A stretch of 32,512 bases of DNA from an uncultured Clostridium sp. (GTDB taxonomy: Bacteria; Bacillota; Clostridia; Lachnospirales; Lachnospiraceae). The notes under the pieces are model-generated. The model did not search any database and was not told the origin of the DNA. It worked only from the letters and a program-made list of their open reading frames with translations. The position numbers and the translations under genes are program-made. The stretch lies in NCBI GenBank assembly GCA_947644195.1, contig CANRZB010000044.1:1-32512 (forward strand), written 5' to 3'. Shown piece after piece: positions 23,799 to 32,413 of this stretch. Position 1 is the stretch's first letter. Every line of letters begins with the position of its first letter.

Positions 23799-25823
23799 TC
23801 ACGCAATTCCGGTGTACAAATGATAATACTTCCCTTTCTGGGCAATCAGCTCCTCATGCGTTCCACGCTCAATAATACGCCCCTGCTCCATAACCATAAT
23901 GCAATCCGCATTCCGCACGGTCGATAGACGGTGGGCAATGACAAAGGAAGTCCGTCCCTCCATCAGCGCATCCATGCCCGCCTGTACCAGCACTTCCGTC
24001 CTGGTATCAATCGAAGAAGTGGCTTCATCCAGAATCAATACCGGAGGATCTGCCACCGCAGCACGTGCAATTGCCAGAAGCTGGCGCTGTCCCTGGCTCA
24101 GGTTCGCACCATCCCCGGTCAGCATCGTCTGGTACCCGTCAGGAAGCCGCCTGACAAAGCCATGGGCATTGGCAAGTTTGGCAGCCTGGATACATTCCTC
24201 ATCCGTAGCGTCCAGACGCCCATAGCGTATATTTTCCATCACCGTACCCGTAAACAGATGGGTGTCCTGTAATACGATACCGAGACTGTGGCGCAGATCC
24301 GGCTTCTTGATCTTGTTGATATTGATACCATCATAACGGATCTTACCATCCTGGATATCGTAAAAGCGATTAATTAAATTGGTAATCGTCGTCTTGCCTG
24401 CGCCGGTACTTCCGACAAATGCGATCTTCTGTCCCGGTTCGGCATACATACGGACATCATGTAATACCATTTTTTCATCATCATAACCAAAGTCCACACC
24501 GTCAAAGGTAACCTCCCCCAACATTTTAGAGTATGTGACCGTTCCCTCTTCCCGGTGATAATGCTTCCATGCCCAAACCAGATCCTGCTTCGGCGTCCCG
24601 CTCTCCTCGGAAGCCTCCACCAAACTGCCGTCAGCTCCCTCTTTGGCACGCACCAACTCCACATATCCCTGATCCTGTTCCGGCTGCTCATCTAACAAGG
24701 TAAATACTCGCTCCGCTCCAGCTGCCGCCATCACAATGGCACTGATCTGCTGACTGATCTGTGTGACCGGCTGGGTAAAGCTCTTGCTAAGGTTCAGAAA
24801 AGCTACCAGGGTTCCTATCGTTAAACTAGTATGTCCATTGAGGGCAAGCAGACCGCCCACCACGGCACAGAGCACATAGCTGAGATTACCCAAATTTCCG
24901 TTAATCGGCATCATGATATTGGCAATTCGGTTCGCATTGTTGGCACTGTCCTGCAGTTTTCGGTTGATTTCACAGAACTGTTCCAACGCTTTTTCCTCAT
25001 GACAGAACACTTTGACAACCTTCTGTCCCTCCATCATTTCCTCAATAAATCCGTTTACTTCACCCAGATCCTTTTGCTGCTGGGAAAAGTATTTCATGGA
25101 TAAGCCGCCGAGCTTCGAGGTAGTATATAGCATCACTCCCACCATGAATAAAGAAACCACAGTGAGCGGAAGATCCAGAACAATCATACTGATCAAGGTT
25201 GAGATCAGAGTGATCGCGGAATTCAGTAATTGCGGAAGTCCCTGGCTGATTAACTGTCTGAGGGTATCAATATCGTTCGTATATACCGACATGATGTCAC
25301 CGTGCGTATGGGTATCAAAATATTTAATCGGCAACGCTTCCATGCTGGTAAACAGTTCTTCCCGAAGGCGTTTCATCGTCCCCTGACTGACATTGACCAT
25401 CAAGCGGTTATAGAGATAGGATGTCAGGACACCGACGAGCAAGACCAAGGATAAGCCTGTCAAAACCCGCGCCAGGGAAGTGTAGTCGGGAACAGCCATC
25501 TTGGTTAGCGGAACAATATATTGGTCGATCAGATTCCGCATAAACAGCGTCGCACACAGGGTAATCAAAGCGGTTACAATAATACAGACCACAACCGTAA
25601 TACAATGAAACTTATAATATTTTAGGACATATGACAACATCCGGCGCACCATTGCCATTTGATTCCCCTTCGGTTTGCCGGAAGGGAGCTTTTCTCTCGC
25701 TCCGGACGGAGTATCCTGCACATTCTCTGCCTGCTCTTTCTGCATGTTTCCCGCAGATGTCCCGGCCGTATTTTCTCGCTGCACCTTCTGTTTTTTTCTG
25801 GTATCTTTATTTTGTCTCGACAT
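23799..25823 (-). CDS. ABC exporter half, catalytic NBD (674 aa)
   Basis: This is a fused membrane-ATPase half-exporter of the heterodimeric multidrug type (LmrCD/BmrCD-like). After a charged N-terminal tail of about 60 residues come six membrane helices (from about residue 65, YYKFHCITVVVCIIVTALI) and a nucleotide-binding domain with Walker A GSTGAGKTTITNLI, signature NLSQGQRQL, Walker B VLILDEATSSID with the catalytic Glu, and H-loop VIAHRLS. It therefore keeps its own catalytic residues, but its signature LSQGQ is noncanonical. A 50-residue insertion sits just before the NBD (RAKEGADGSLVEASEESG onwards). The ATG at 25823 follows GGAGAG and overlaps the upstream partner stop by 17 bases. 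Substrate unknown. Confidence 0.94.
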   Translation of the reverse strand: MSRQNKDTRKKQKVQRENTAGTSAGNMQKEQAENVQDTPSGAREKLPSGKPKGNQMAMVRRMLSYVLKYYKFHCITVVVCIIVTALITLCATLFMRNLIDQYIVPLTKMAVPDYTSLARVLTGLSLVLLVGVLTSYLYNRLMVNVSQGTMKRLREELFTSMEALPIKYFDTHTHGDIMSVYTNDIDTLRQLISQGLPQLLNSAITLISTLISMIVLDLPLTVVSLFMVGVMLYTTSKLGGLSMKYFSQQQKDLGEVNGFIEEMMEGQKVVKVFCHEEKALEQFCEINRKLQDSANNANRIANIMMPINGNLGNLSYVLCAVVGGLLALNGHTSLTIGTLVAFLNLSKSFTQPVTQISQQISAIVMAAAGAERVFTLLDEQPEQDQGYVELVRAKEGADGSLVEASEESGTPKQDLVWAWKHYHREEGTVTYSKMLGEVTFDGVDFGYDDEKMVLHDVRMYAEPGQKIAFVGSTGAGKTTITNLINRFYDIQDGKIRYDGININKIKKPDLRHSLGIVLQDTHLFTGTVMENIRYGRLDATDEECIQAAKLANAHGFVRRLPDGYQTMLTGDGANLSQGQRQLLAIARAAVADPPVLILDEATSSIDTRTEVLVQAGMDALMEGRTSFVIAHRLSTVRNADCIMVMEQGRIIERGTHEELIAQKGKYYHLYTGIA

Positions 25824-27585
25824 GCTCTCCACTCTCCTTTCCACTGTCCGGCTGGTCGAAATCGCCGCCGCCCTTGATCTGGGCATCGTAGATTTCCCGG
25901 TACACTTCATTCTTTTCCAGAAGATGGTCATGCGTATCGAAACCACTGACCTGCCCCTCCTCCAATACCAGGATTCGGTCTGCCTCCTGGATACTGGTAA
26001 TTCTCTGGGATATAATTAATTTTGTGGTTCCCGGAATCTTTGCGGCAAACGCTTCCCGAATCTTCCGGTCCGTCGCGGTATCCACCGCACTGGTCGAATC
26101 ATCCAGGATCAAGACTTTTGGATGTTTTAACAAGGCTCTTGCAATGCAGAGGCGCTGCCTCTGACCGCCGGAAACATTGCTTCCTCCCTGTTCTATCCAG
26201 GTGTCATAGCGATCCGGCATACGCTCAATAAATTCATCGGCGCATGCCTGCCTACAGGCTTCCATACATTCCTCCAGGGTTGCATCTTCCTTTCCCCAGC
26301 GCAGATTATCAAGAATCGTGCCCGAAAAAAGCACATTTTTCTGCAATACCACGGAAACCTGATTCCGCAGAAACTCCATATCATAGGTACGCACATCTTT
26401 ACCACCCACACAGACCGATCCCTCCGTCACATCATACAAACGGCTGATCAGATTGACAAAGCTGGACTTTCCAGATCCGGTTCCTCCGATAATACCGATC
26501 GTCTCCCCTGCATGGATATGTAAATCAATATCATGAAGTACATCCTCCCCCGTTCCCTGCTGATAGGCAAAGCTGACATGATCAAAGTCAATCGCTCCGT
26601 CCAGCATTTCAAAATCAGGTGTATCCGAATCCGTAAGATCTGCCCGCTCTTCCAATACCTCGGCAATTCTTCTGGCACTGGCAGAGCACATCGTAATCAT
26701 GACAAAAATCATGGAAAGCATCATCAGGGACATCATCATTCCCATCACATAACTAAACAGAGAGGTTAGATTCCCCTTTGTCAAAGATCCGATAACGATA
26801 TAATGTGCACCAAACCAGGAGAGAGCAATGATACAACCGAAAATAACCGTCATCATCACAGGACTGTTGAACACCAGAATCGATTCGGCTTTGACAAAAA
26901 GACGATATAAATGATCTGCTGCTTTTGTAAACTTCCGGTTCTCATAATCTTCCCGGACAAATGCCTTGACTACCCGGATAGCCGATACATTTTCCTGCAC
27001 ACTGGCATTGAGGTCATCATACTTGTCAAAAACACTGCGGAATAGTGGCATTGCCGCATGCATCATGCTAAACAGGATGATCCCCAGCACAAATAATGCT
27101 CCCAGAAAGACCACACTAATTCTTACATTAATCATAAAGCTCATAATCATGCTGCAGATGAGCATCATCGGAGCACGGACAGCTATGCGCAGAATCATCT
27201 GATAGGCATATTGTAGATTCGTCACATCCGTCGTCATACGGGTAACCAACCCTGCCGTACTAAACTTATCAATATTGGAAAATGAAAATGTCTGGATATT
27301 GCGGTACATGGCTTCCCGCAAATTACAGGCAAAGCCTGTAGAAGCCGATGCAGCATACCGGCCCGCCTGTATTCCAAAGAATAAGCTGAAAAATGCCAGC
27401 ACCAGCATGATGGCGCCGTAGAAATACACTTTATTCATATTTCCCTGATCAATTCCCTGGTCAATAATTGCCGCTGTAATGAAGGGAATTAACACCTCCA
27501 TAATGACTTCCAGCGCAGCAAATACTGGCGTCAATACAGAATCTTTTTTGTATTCCCCCACATAGCGGGATAATGTTTTAATCAT
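25807..27585 (-). CDS. ABC exporter half, degenerate NBD (592 aa)
   Basis: This is the partner half-exporter. Six membrane helices start near residue 15 (SVLTPVFAALEVIMEVLIPFI) and are followed by an NBD with Walker A GGTGSGKSSFVNLI, a canonical signature NVSGGQRQR, Walker B VLILDDSTSAVD in which the catalytic Glu is Asp, and an H-loop with Gln for His (IISQRITS). Together with the partner it fits an asymmetric dimer: one hydrolytic site (partner's Glu and His with this chain's SGGQ) and one degenerate site (this chain's Asp and Gln with the partner's LSQGQ). Drug or peptide export is possible. AAAGGAAG precedes the ATG at a longer than usual distance. It follows the hemerythrin gene. Confidence 0.95.
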   Translation of the reverse strand: MIKTLSRYVGEYKKDSVLTPVFAALEVIMEVLIPFITAAIIDQGIDQGNMNKVYFYGAIMLVLAFFSLFFGIQAGRYAASASTGFACNLREAMYRNIQTFSFSNIDKFSTAGLVTRMTTDVTNLQYAYQMILRIAVRAPMMLICSMIMSFMINVRISVVFLGALFVLGIILFSMMHAAMPLFRSVFDKYDDLNASVQENVSAIRVVKAFVREDYENRKFTKAADHLYRLFVKAESILVFNSPVMMTVIFGCIIALSWFGAHYIVIGSLTKGNLTSLFSYVMGMMMSLMMLSMIFVMITMCSASARRIAEVLEERADLTDSDTPDFEMLDGAIDFDHVSFAYQQGTGEDVLHDIDLHIHAGETIGIIGGTGSGKSSFVNLISRLYDVTEGSVCVGGKDVRTYDMEFLRNQVSVVLQKNVLFSGTILDNLRWGKEDATLEECMEACRQACADEFIERMPDRYDTWIEQGGSNVSGGQRQRLCIARALLKHPKVLILDDSTSAVDTATDRKIREAFAAKIPGTTKLIISQRITSIQEADRILVLEEGQVSGFDTHDHLLEKNEVYREIYDAQIKGGGDFDQPDSGKESGEHVETK

Positions 27586-27705
27586 AGTAATCTTACTTCC
27601 TTTCTACAGCGCCCTCACCCGATGCCCGGATTAGCAGAGATCTTCTGTTTCTCCCTTCATTCCTCAGAGAAATCAATTTCCCTGACCCACTGCCATCCAA
27701 TGATT

Positions 27706-28590
27706 TTATATATCAACGCATAAGACAACATAGTTATTATTTTCCGTGCTGAACAGCAGGCTATACGGTGGATAATGTCTGTCAAAGGTACGGACAAACT
27801 GGTCATAAGACATCATATTTGCCTTTTCGAACTGATAGCCGGCTTCCAGGGAAAAATGCTCCTCCACACATGTCATAAATTTTTGAGAAAGCATCTTCAT
27901 CGCATAGGCAACCGTTTTATCTACTTTCTTTATCTTTTTTCCCAACATATCGTGAATCAGATTAATGACAAACTGTTCCTCATAGACTAGATAAACCTGT
28001 GCCGCTTTTCCATCCTGCGCCCGGTAGGTCAACCGGAAGCACAATGGATTGCCTGTGGAATAACGTTCTCCACTGTAATGGCTGCTGACAATCTCCGCAT
28101 CCAGACGAAACAACTCCTGCAACGTTTGAATCACTGCTCTGATCAGAGAATCCTTTTCGTTTTCTGAGGGTTGATGCACCCATTTCGGGGCAGTCCTGCC
28201 CGTAATGGCATGGTCCTCAATCATGATGTGCCCATTGAGCCATCCCACGCAGATTCCCAGAAAATGCTGAATAGATTCCGGTGAATACTTCTGAGTTTCC
28301 AATTCATGCTCCAGGGCAGGAATTGTATTTTTGCACATATCATCATGCAGGCTTTTGTGGCTTTCATATCCCTCGTAGCCAATGGATTTCATATAGGCTT
28401 CTTCCTCCGCAAAATGCTTCAGCGTATAACTCTTAAAGTATTTGATTCCCTCCCTGCACGCATGCTGTTGTTTTGTCTCATCCTCATTGAGACTGATCAG
28501 TTTATCTACAATGGAAAACAACCGTTTATGTGCGTGGTCAACTACTTCCACGCCAATATTAAATCGGTCGTTCCATTTAATTTCGTTCAT
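27706..28590 (-). CDS. Hemerythrin fused to an unassigned C-terminal domain
   Basis: The N-terminal 130 residues are a complete bacteriohemerythrin: ligands are H21 (DHAHKRLF), H59 and E63 (HFAEE), H78 and H82 (HKSLH), H121 and D126 (HIMIED), which bind a di-iron centre for O2. Such domains sense or buffer oxygen. The rest (about 145-294) is a separate alpha/beta domain, with YLVYEEQFVINLIHDMLG, a VDKTVAYAMKMLSQKFM helix and a LLFSTENNNYVVLCV strand. It has a CheX/CheC-like look but I cannot confirm that. No transmembrane segment is present, so the protein is cytoplasmic. GGGAGTGC precedes the ATG. It lies 30 bases after the GH43 gene and upstream of the ABC exporter. Confidence 0.85.
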   Translation of the reverse strand: MNEIKWNDRFNIGVEVVDHAHKRLFSIVDKLISLNEDETKQQHACREGIKYFKSYTLKHFAEEEAYMKSIGYEGYESHKSLHDDMCKNTIPALEHELETQKYSPESIQHFLGICVGWLNGHIMIEDHAITGRTAPKWVHQPSENEKDSLIRAVIQTLQELFRLDAEIVSSHYSGERYSTGNPLCFRLTYRAQDGKAAQVYLVYEEQFVINLIHDMLGKKIKKVDKTVAYAMKMLSQKFMTCVEEHFSLEAGYQFEKANMMSYDQFVRTFDRHYPPYSLLFSTENNNYVVLCVDI

Positions 28591-28620
28591 AATAGCACTC
28601 CCTTTCCATGTATCTTTCCT

Positions 28621-29937
28621 TTATTTGCGGAACACGAATGCCGTAAGATCAAAGAGCGGACGTTTCATAAAGGACTCTTTGGCCCATCCTGTGTATCCGG
28701 CTTCTGCCACCAGGTAGAGCGCATGCCGTCCGGTTACCAGACGAACGACCCCACGGAGCAGACTGCTGGAACGATCAAACGCAACGGTTCCGATTTCCGT
28801 CCCCTCCTCAATACTATCTATGTATACATGGATGGTTCCGTGACAACCTCTAGGAAGTACATTTGCTTCGAATACCATTGTCCCCTGGGTATCATCCTCT
28901 CCAAAATCAAAATATTTCCATCCCATCACACTCCCCGAAGTAATGTTCGTGATCACTCTGGTAAATGTATCCAGCTCGGTAATCATACAATCTCCCTTGA
29001 GAACACATGCCGTATCCGCATTGGTAATACGGTATGGATTTAGGGCAGAGGCAAATCCCAGAGAAGTCATTTCCACGGTCGGAATTGTACCATCCGGCAG
29101 AATTTCAATCCGCTCCACACAACCCCTGCGGGACATTATGGTTCCATTCGTCATTCTATGATAAAAGATATACCATTGATCACCGATCTGACAGATTGAT
29201 CCATGGTTATTTCCACCCGGAAAATCCACACCATTATCAATAATATACCCTCGATAAGTAAATGGACCCGTTGGGGAATTACTGGTCGCATAAGCCAAAC
29301 GGCTCCCTATCTGAGGCGAATAAATCAGATAATAGGTATCTCCCACTTTGCGGGGAGAACATGCCTCGAAAAAGGCGAAAGGCTCTTCCACCGGAATGAT
29401 ATTTTCCTGATAGCTCCCGTCAATAACCCGATACATGGTATCCGGATCAATCTCACACAGGTAGGATCCCTGATAACCACAGTAGAGATATACTCTGCCA
29501 TCGTCATCAACCAGCACGCCGGGATCAATAAATGTACCGTTATCATAATGATCCGGTATATTATACTCATAGCGGGACAGCAACCGGAACGGACCCTCCG
29601 GCCTGTCGCTGACGGCTACGCATCCTTTCGCATCCACAAGATATACATAGAGATAATACTTCCCCTCCTTCTCCACCACATCTGGCGCATAGAGATAGGC
29701 ATCCGTCCAATCTACATCCGACGCATGGTCACGGTCGCTCTCACTGTGAAAAGCATCCCCGTGGCAGACCCATTCCTCCAGATTATTCAGCGGCGCCGAC
29801 CAAACTTTTAATTTATGGTCGCAGAACGATTCCGAATCCGCTCTGTCATGCGAACCATATACATAGATTCTGTCTCCAAACACCCTTGGTTCTCCGTCCG
29901 GAACATATTCCCAGGACGGTAAATATGGATTTGCCAT
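28621..29937 (-). CDS. GH43 family glycoside hydrolase
   Basis: This 438-residue protein is an intracellular beta-propeller glycosidase of family GH43 (arabinofuranosidase or xylosidase type). It starts NPYLPSWEYVPDGEPRVF, with the catalytic-base Asp in this stretch, then has TDAYLYAPDVVEKEGKYYLYV, FIDPGVLVDDDGRVYLYCG with the second Asp, and FEACSPRKVGDTYYLIYS with the proton-donor Glu, then NNHGSICQIGDQWYIFYHR. The last 125 residues (TRVITNITSGSVMGWKYFDF...) are a beta-sandwich, likely a CBM6-type module as in other GH43s. No signal peptide, so it acts on imported oligosaccharides. I start at 29937, where GGGGGT stands before the ATG; 29949 is an alternative. Exact sugar is unknown. Confidence 0.9.
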   Translation of the reverse strand: MANPYLPSWEYVPDGEPRVFGDRIYVYGSHDRADSESFCDHKLKVWSAPLNNLEEWVCHGDAFHSESDRDHASDVDWTDAYLYAPDVVEKEGKYYLYVYLVDAKGCVAVSDRPEGPFRLLSRYEYNIPDHYDNGTFIDPGVLVDDDGRVYLYCGYQGSYLCEIDPDTMYRVIDGSYQENIIPVEEPFAFFEACSPRKVGDTYYLIYSPQIGSRLAYATSNSPTGPFTYRGYIIDNGVDFPGGNNHGSICQIGDQWYIFYHRMTNGTIMSRRGCVERIEILPDGTIPTVEMTSLGFASALNPYRITNADTACVLKGDCMITELDTFTRVITNITSGSVMGWKYFDFGEDDTQGTMVFEANVLPRGCHGTIHVYIDSIEEGTEIGTVAFDRSSSLLRGVVRLVTGRHALYLVAEAGYTGWAKESFMKRPLFDLTAFVFRK

Positions 29938-29989
29938 AAGTACCCCCATTCTACCGCCATTCGGGCGGTTCCAATATATTGATAGGGAT

Positions 29990-30018
29990 ATTATGAACTA
30001 AGATGATAAAAAAGACAA
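29990..30018 (-). promoter_or_regulatory. Candidate sigma-A promoter of the GH43 gene
   Basis: Minus-strand TTGTCT (30013-30018), 17 bases, then CATAAT (29990-29995). The gene starts about 50 bases downstream, past a small CCGCC/GGCGG hairpin (29953-29970). Confidence 0.6.
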
Positions 30019-30043
30019 TAGATTTTAGAATAATTTCATGATG

Positions 30044-31723
30044 TCAGTCAGATTCAAAAACCTGGAGCAGACCGCTCAGACCTTCCTCTTGATATAAGTC
30101 TTTATAATAGCTGACTTCCTCACGGATCAACTGGTCAATTACCTGAATTCCCAGCAACTCGACCGGTGCCCGGTCATCCGTCATAATACGCTTCCCCGCT
30201 TTATAAGGCTGCAGGGAAGACGATACGTAGCGCATCCTAGACCGCAACGACAGATCCTGCACCGAAGAAAGTGAATCCTGTAATCTCTTGGGGAGATCCT
30301 CCACATGGGAGGCAAAAACTTCCCGGTTCGTCGTTCCGGGAACGTCTGTGATATAGAGATTGGGAAATACCTGCGCCATCGTATCCATCAGATGGGCATT
30401 AATCCCCTCTTCTTTCTCCTCCCACATATTTAAATTCACAACCATAACACCATCTTCTGTCAAATGACGCTGAACCTGCATAAAAAACTCCACCGTAGAC
30501 ATTTGAAAAGGAATCGTAATATCCTGATAGGCATCCACAAAAATCACATCGTATTTCCGGTCGTTCACCCCCAGAAACGCACGCCCATCATAAGTGGTCA
30601 CCGTGACATCCTGCGGAAGATGAAAATAGGTTTCCGCCAAGTCTGTAATTTTCCCATCAATCTCAACCCCCTCCACCTGAACATTATCAAAATAATGGTG
30701 GCACTGGGAGGCATAAGTTCCTGCCCCTACACCGAGCATCAGCAGATCTAGTTCTTCTTTTTCACTCTGTCCCGCCATCAATGGCGCTGCCAGCGCATAA
30801 TCACAAAATGTTCCGGTCAATCCCAGATCTTTTTGATACACAGACTGCACGCCAAATAAAACATTAGTAGAAAGCCGCACCTGTTCCTCATCCTCTTTGA
30901 CTTGCAGATAATTATAAACCGACTCCCCCTCATAGACGAGATCGTTCTCCCAGAAAGCAAACCGGTCAGAAGATCCCCAGATGCATCCGATGCACAACGC
31001 AATACACGCCACAATCGACCGTCTGCTTCTGATTCTGCCAGAGACAAAATAAATCCCTGCCAGCAACAATAAAATCCCTGCAAATATCAGAAACGTCATG
31101 GAAGTCCCCACGGCTGGAATGGTCACAAAGGTCGGCAAAAAAGTTCCGATAATACTGCCGATCGTATTCGCAGCCCCCAGGGAACCAACCGTCTTCCCAC
31201 TGTCATCCAAACTATGAACGGTATACTTCACCAGGGAGGGAGTTACCGTTCCCAACAGAAATAGCGGGAACACAAAAAGCACCAGACAAGCGGCAAAAGC
31301 CGCCCATATCAAAAAATTAGTATTTACGGTAAAGACCAACAACGCAGAAATCCCAATGATTACATATTTTCCCAGCACGGGAATTAACGCAATCCATGTT
31401 GAGGCAACAGCAATCCGCCCATACAGCCTGTCCGGGTTTGGATCCCGGTCTGCCATCCTGCCGCCATAGATATTTCCCAATGCCATGGCAATCATAATGG
31501 TTCCAATGATAATCGTCCATACGATCTGTGAAGAACTAAAATAAGGAGCCAGCAATCGGCTTGCTCCCAGTTCCACCGCCATCACAGACATTCCCGCAAA
31601 AAATTCCGTCAGATATAAATAAACTTTATTGTGTAACAGCTTCCTCTCCGGAATGGTATTTTCTTGATTTTGCTTTTCCTCATTGGTTATGCCGCTATAT
31701 CGTTTCCTGTTTTTCTTCTCCAA
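30044..31723 (-). CDS. Fused MFS-like/spermidine-synthase-like protein, TTG start
   Basis: This 559-residue protein joins a membrane part of about seven helices (residues 35-235, beginning LTEFFAGMSVMAVELGASRLLAPYF) to a C-terminal methyltransferase-fold spermidine-synthase-like domain. The latter shows LLMLGVGAGTYASQ, VEGVEIDGKITDLAETYF, DGRAFLGVNDRKYDVIFVDAY and GVMVVNLNMWE. This fused family is widespread, and the membrane part with a degenerate GGGxG motif makes true spermidine synthesis uncertain. The only start with a good ribosome binding site (AAAGGAGAATATCA) is TTG at 31721-31723; no ATG is near. It is separated from the neighbouring GNAT gene by a palindromic segment. Confidence 0.9.
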   Translation of the reverse strand: MEKKNRKRYSGITNEEKQNQENTIPERKLLHNKVYLYLTEFFAGMSVMAVELGASRLLAPYFSSSQIVWTIIIGTIMIAMALGNIYGGRMADRDPNPDRLYGRIAVASTWIALIPVLGKYVIIGISALLVFTVNTNFLIWAAFAACLVLFVFPLFLLGTVTPSLVKYTVHSLDDSGKTVGSLGAANTIGSIIGTFLPTFVTIPAVGTSMTFLIFAGILLLLAGIYFVSGRIRSRRSIVACIALCIGCIWGSSDRFAFWENDLVYEGESVYNYLQVKEDEEQVRLSTNVLFGVQSVYQKDLGLTGTFCDYALAAPLMAGQSEKEELDLLMLGVGAGTYASQCHHYFDNVQVEGVEIDGKITDLAETYFHLPQDVTVTTYDGRAFLGVNDRKYDVIFVDAYQDITIPFQMSTVEFFMQVQRHLTEDGVMVVNLNMWEEKEEGINAHLMDTMAQVFPNLYITDVPGTTNREVFASHVEDLPKRLQDSLSSVQDLSLRSRMRYVSSSLQPYKAGKRIMTDDRAPVELLGIQVIDQLIREEVSYYKDLYQEEGLSGLLQVFESD

Positions 31724-31743
31724 TGATATTCTCCTTTATTTGA

Positions 31744-31757
31744 ACTAGTGTACTAGT
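31744..31757. promoter_or_regulatory. Palindromic ACTAGT-GT-ACTAGT site
   Basis: Two ACTAGT hexamers (31744-31749, 31752-31757) are separated by two bases, and TGAAC (31741-31745) is mirrored by GTTCA (31761-31765). It lies 20 bases upstream of the TTG start of the MFS/spermidine-synthase fusion, so it could be an operator. No partner regulator is visible in the window. Confidence 0.35.
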
Positions 31758-31784
31758 CGTGTTCACTATTTACACCCTAATCCG

Positions 31785-32267
31785 TCATGAAATCTCGCTT
31801 AGAATGGTCTCCATTCCTATTTTCTGCGGTTTCAATCCACAATTTTCATAAAATTTCATGGCAGCCTTATTTTCATACCAGACATTCAGAGTAAGATTAT
31901 AACACTCCTGTTCTCTGGCATAGCTTAACACATACTCATATAACGCTTTCCCAATATGCTGTCCCCGCATGTTTTCATCGACACAAAGGTCATCAATATA
32001 TAAGGTACGGATATCCGTCAGAGCCGTATCCCCGGTATGATTTTGAAATATACAGAAAGAATAGCCAAGCACCTGGTCTCTCTCATCCACAGCCACAAAA
32101 ATAGGACGTTCCTCGTCCTGTAGCAGGGATGCCAATTCTTCCTCTGTATACTTTCTACCTCCGGCACGAAATAAATCCGGTCTCCCTCTGTGATGTACCA
32201 TGCAGACCTGTAACAACAGCCTGCCGATGCCTTTGATATCTTTCTGTTCTGCCTTTCGGATTGTCAT
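31785..32267 (-). CDS. GNAT family N-acetyltransferase
   Basis: This 160-residue protein is a GCN5-related acetyltransferase using acetyl-CoA. The fold begins MTIRKAEQKDIKGIGRLLLQV; the acetyl-CoA motif is IDDLCVDENMRGQHIGKALYEYVLSYA (pyrophosphate loop R-G-Q-H-I-G), and motif B has NLTLNVWYENKAAMKFYENCGLKPQKI with the usual Asn and Tyr. The substrate cannot be told. GGAAGTGGGACT precedes the ATG. It has a promoter of its own and follows a terminator. Confidence 0.93.
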   Translation of the reverse strand: MTIRKAEQKDIKGIGRLLLQVCMVHHRGRPDLFRAGGRKYTEEELASLLQDEERPIFVAVDERDQVLGYSFCIFQNHTGDTALTDIRTLYIDDLCVDENMRGQHIGKALYEYVLSYAREQECYNLTLNVWYENKAAMKFYENCGLKPQKIGMETILSEIS

Positions 32268-32301
32268 AGTCCCACTTCCTTTTCCGTATTCTAACTATTT
32301 T

Positions 32302-32330
32302 ATTATAAAATAAGACCTGCCAAAGCACAA
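32302..32330 (-). promoter_or_regulatory. Candidate sigma-A promoter of GNAT gene
   Basis: Minus-strand TATAAT (32302-32307) is perfect, with TTGTGC (32325-32330) 17 bases upstream. The gene starts about 35 bases further on. Confidence 0.65.
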
Positions 32331-32338
32331 GTCCCAAA

Positions 32339-32363
32339 GAAAAAACGACTTAAATATAAGCCG
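32339..32363 (-). terminator. Intrinsic terminator after VanY-type gene
   Basis: Minus-strand CGGCTTA pairs with TAAGTCG (7 bp with one G-U, loop of four), followed directly by six T. It lies about 50 bases past the stop of the partial gene. Confidence 0.8.
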
Positions 32364-32413
32364 CTTTTCCCTAAACTATTTGAAAAAATTCATTCTGAAC
32401 CACACCAAAAAAA

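Noticed and set aside
27664-27685. Hairpin TCAGAGAA/TTCCCTGA in the hemerythrin-ABC gap as a terminator
   Set aside because: The stem has 8 bp with a G-U pair but no T tract follows on either strand.
28306-29043. 245-codon plus-strand open frame spanning the hemerythrin and GH43 genes
   Set aside because: It crosses two well-supported minus-strand genes and shows no start signal or domain.
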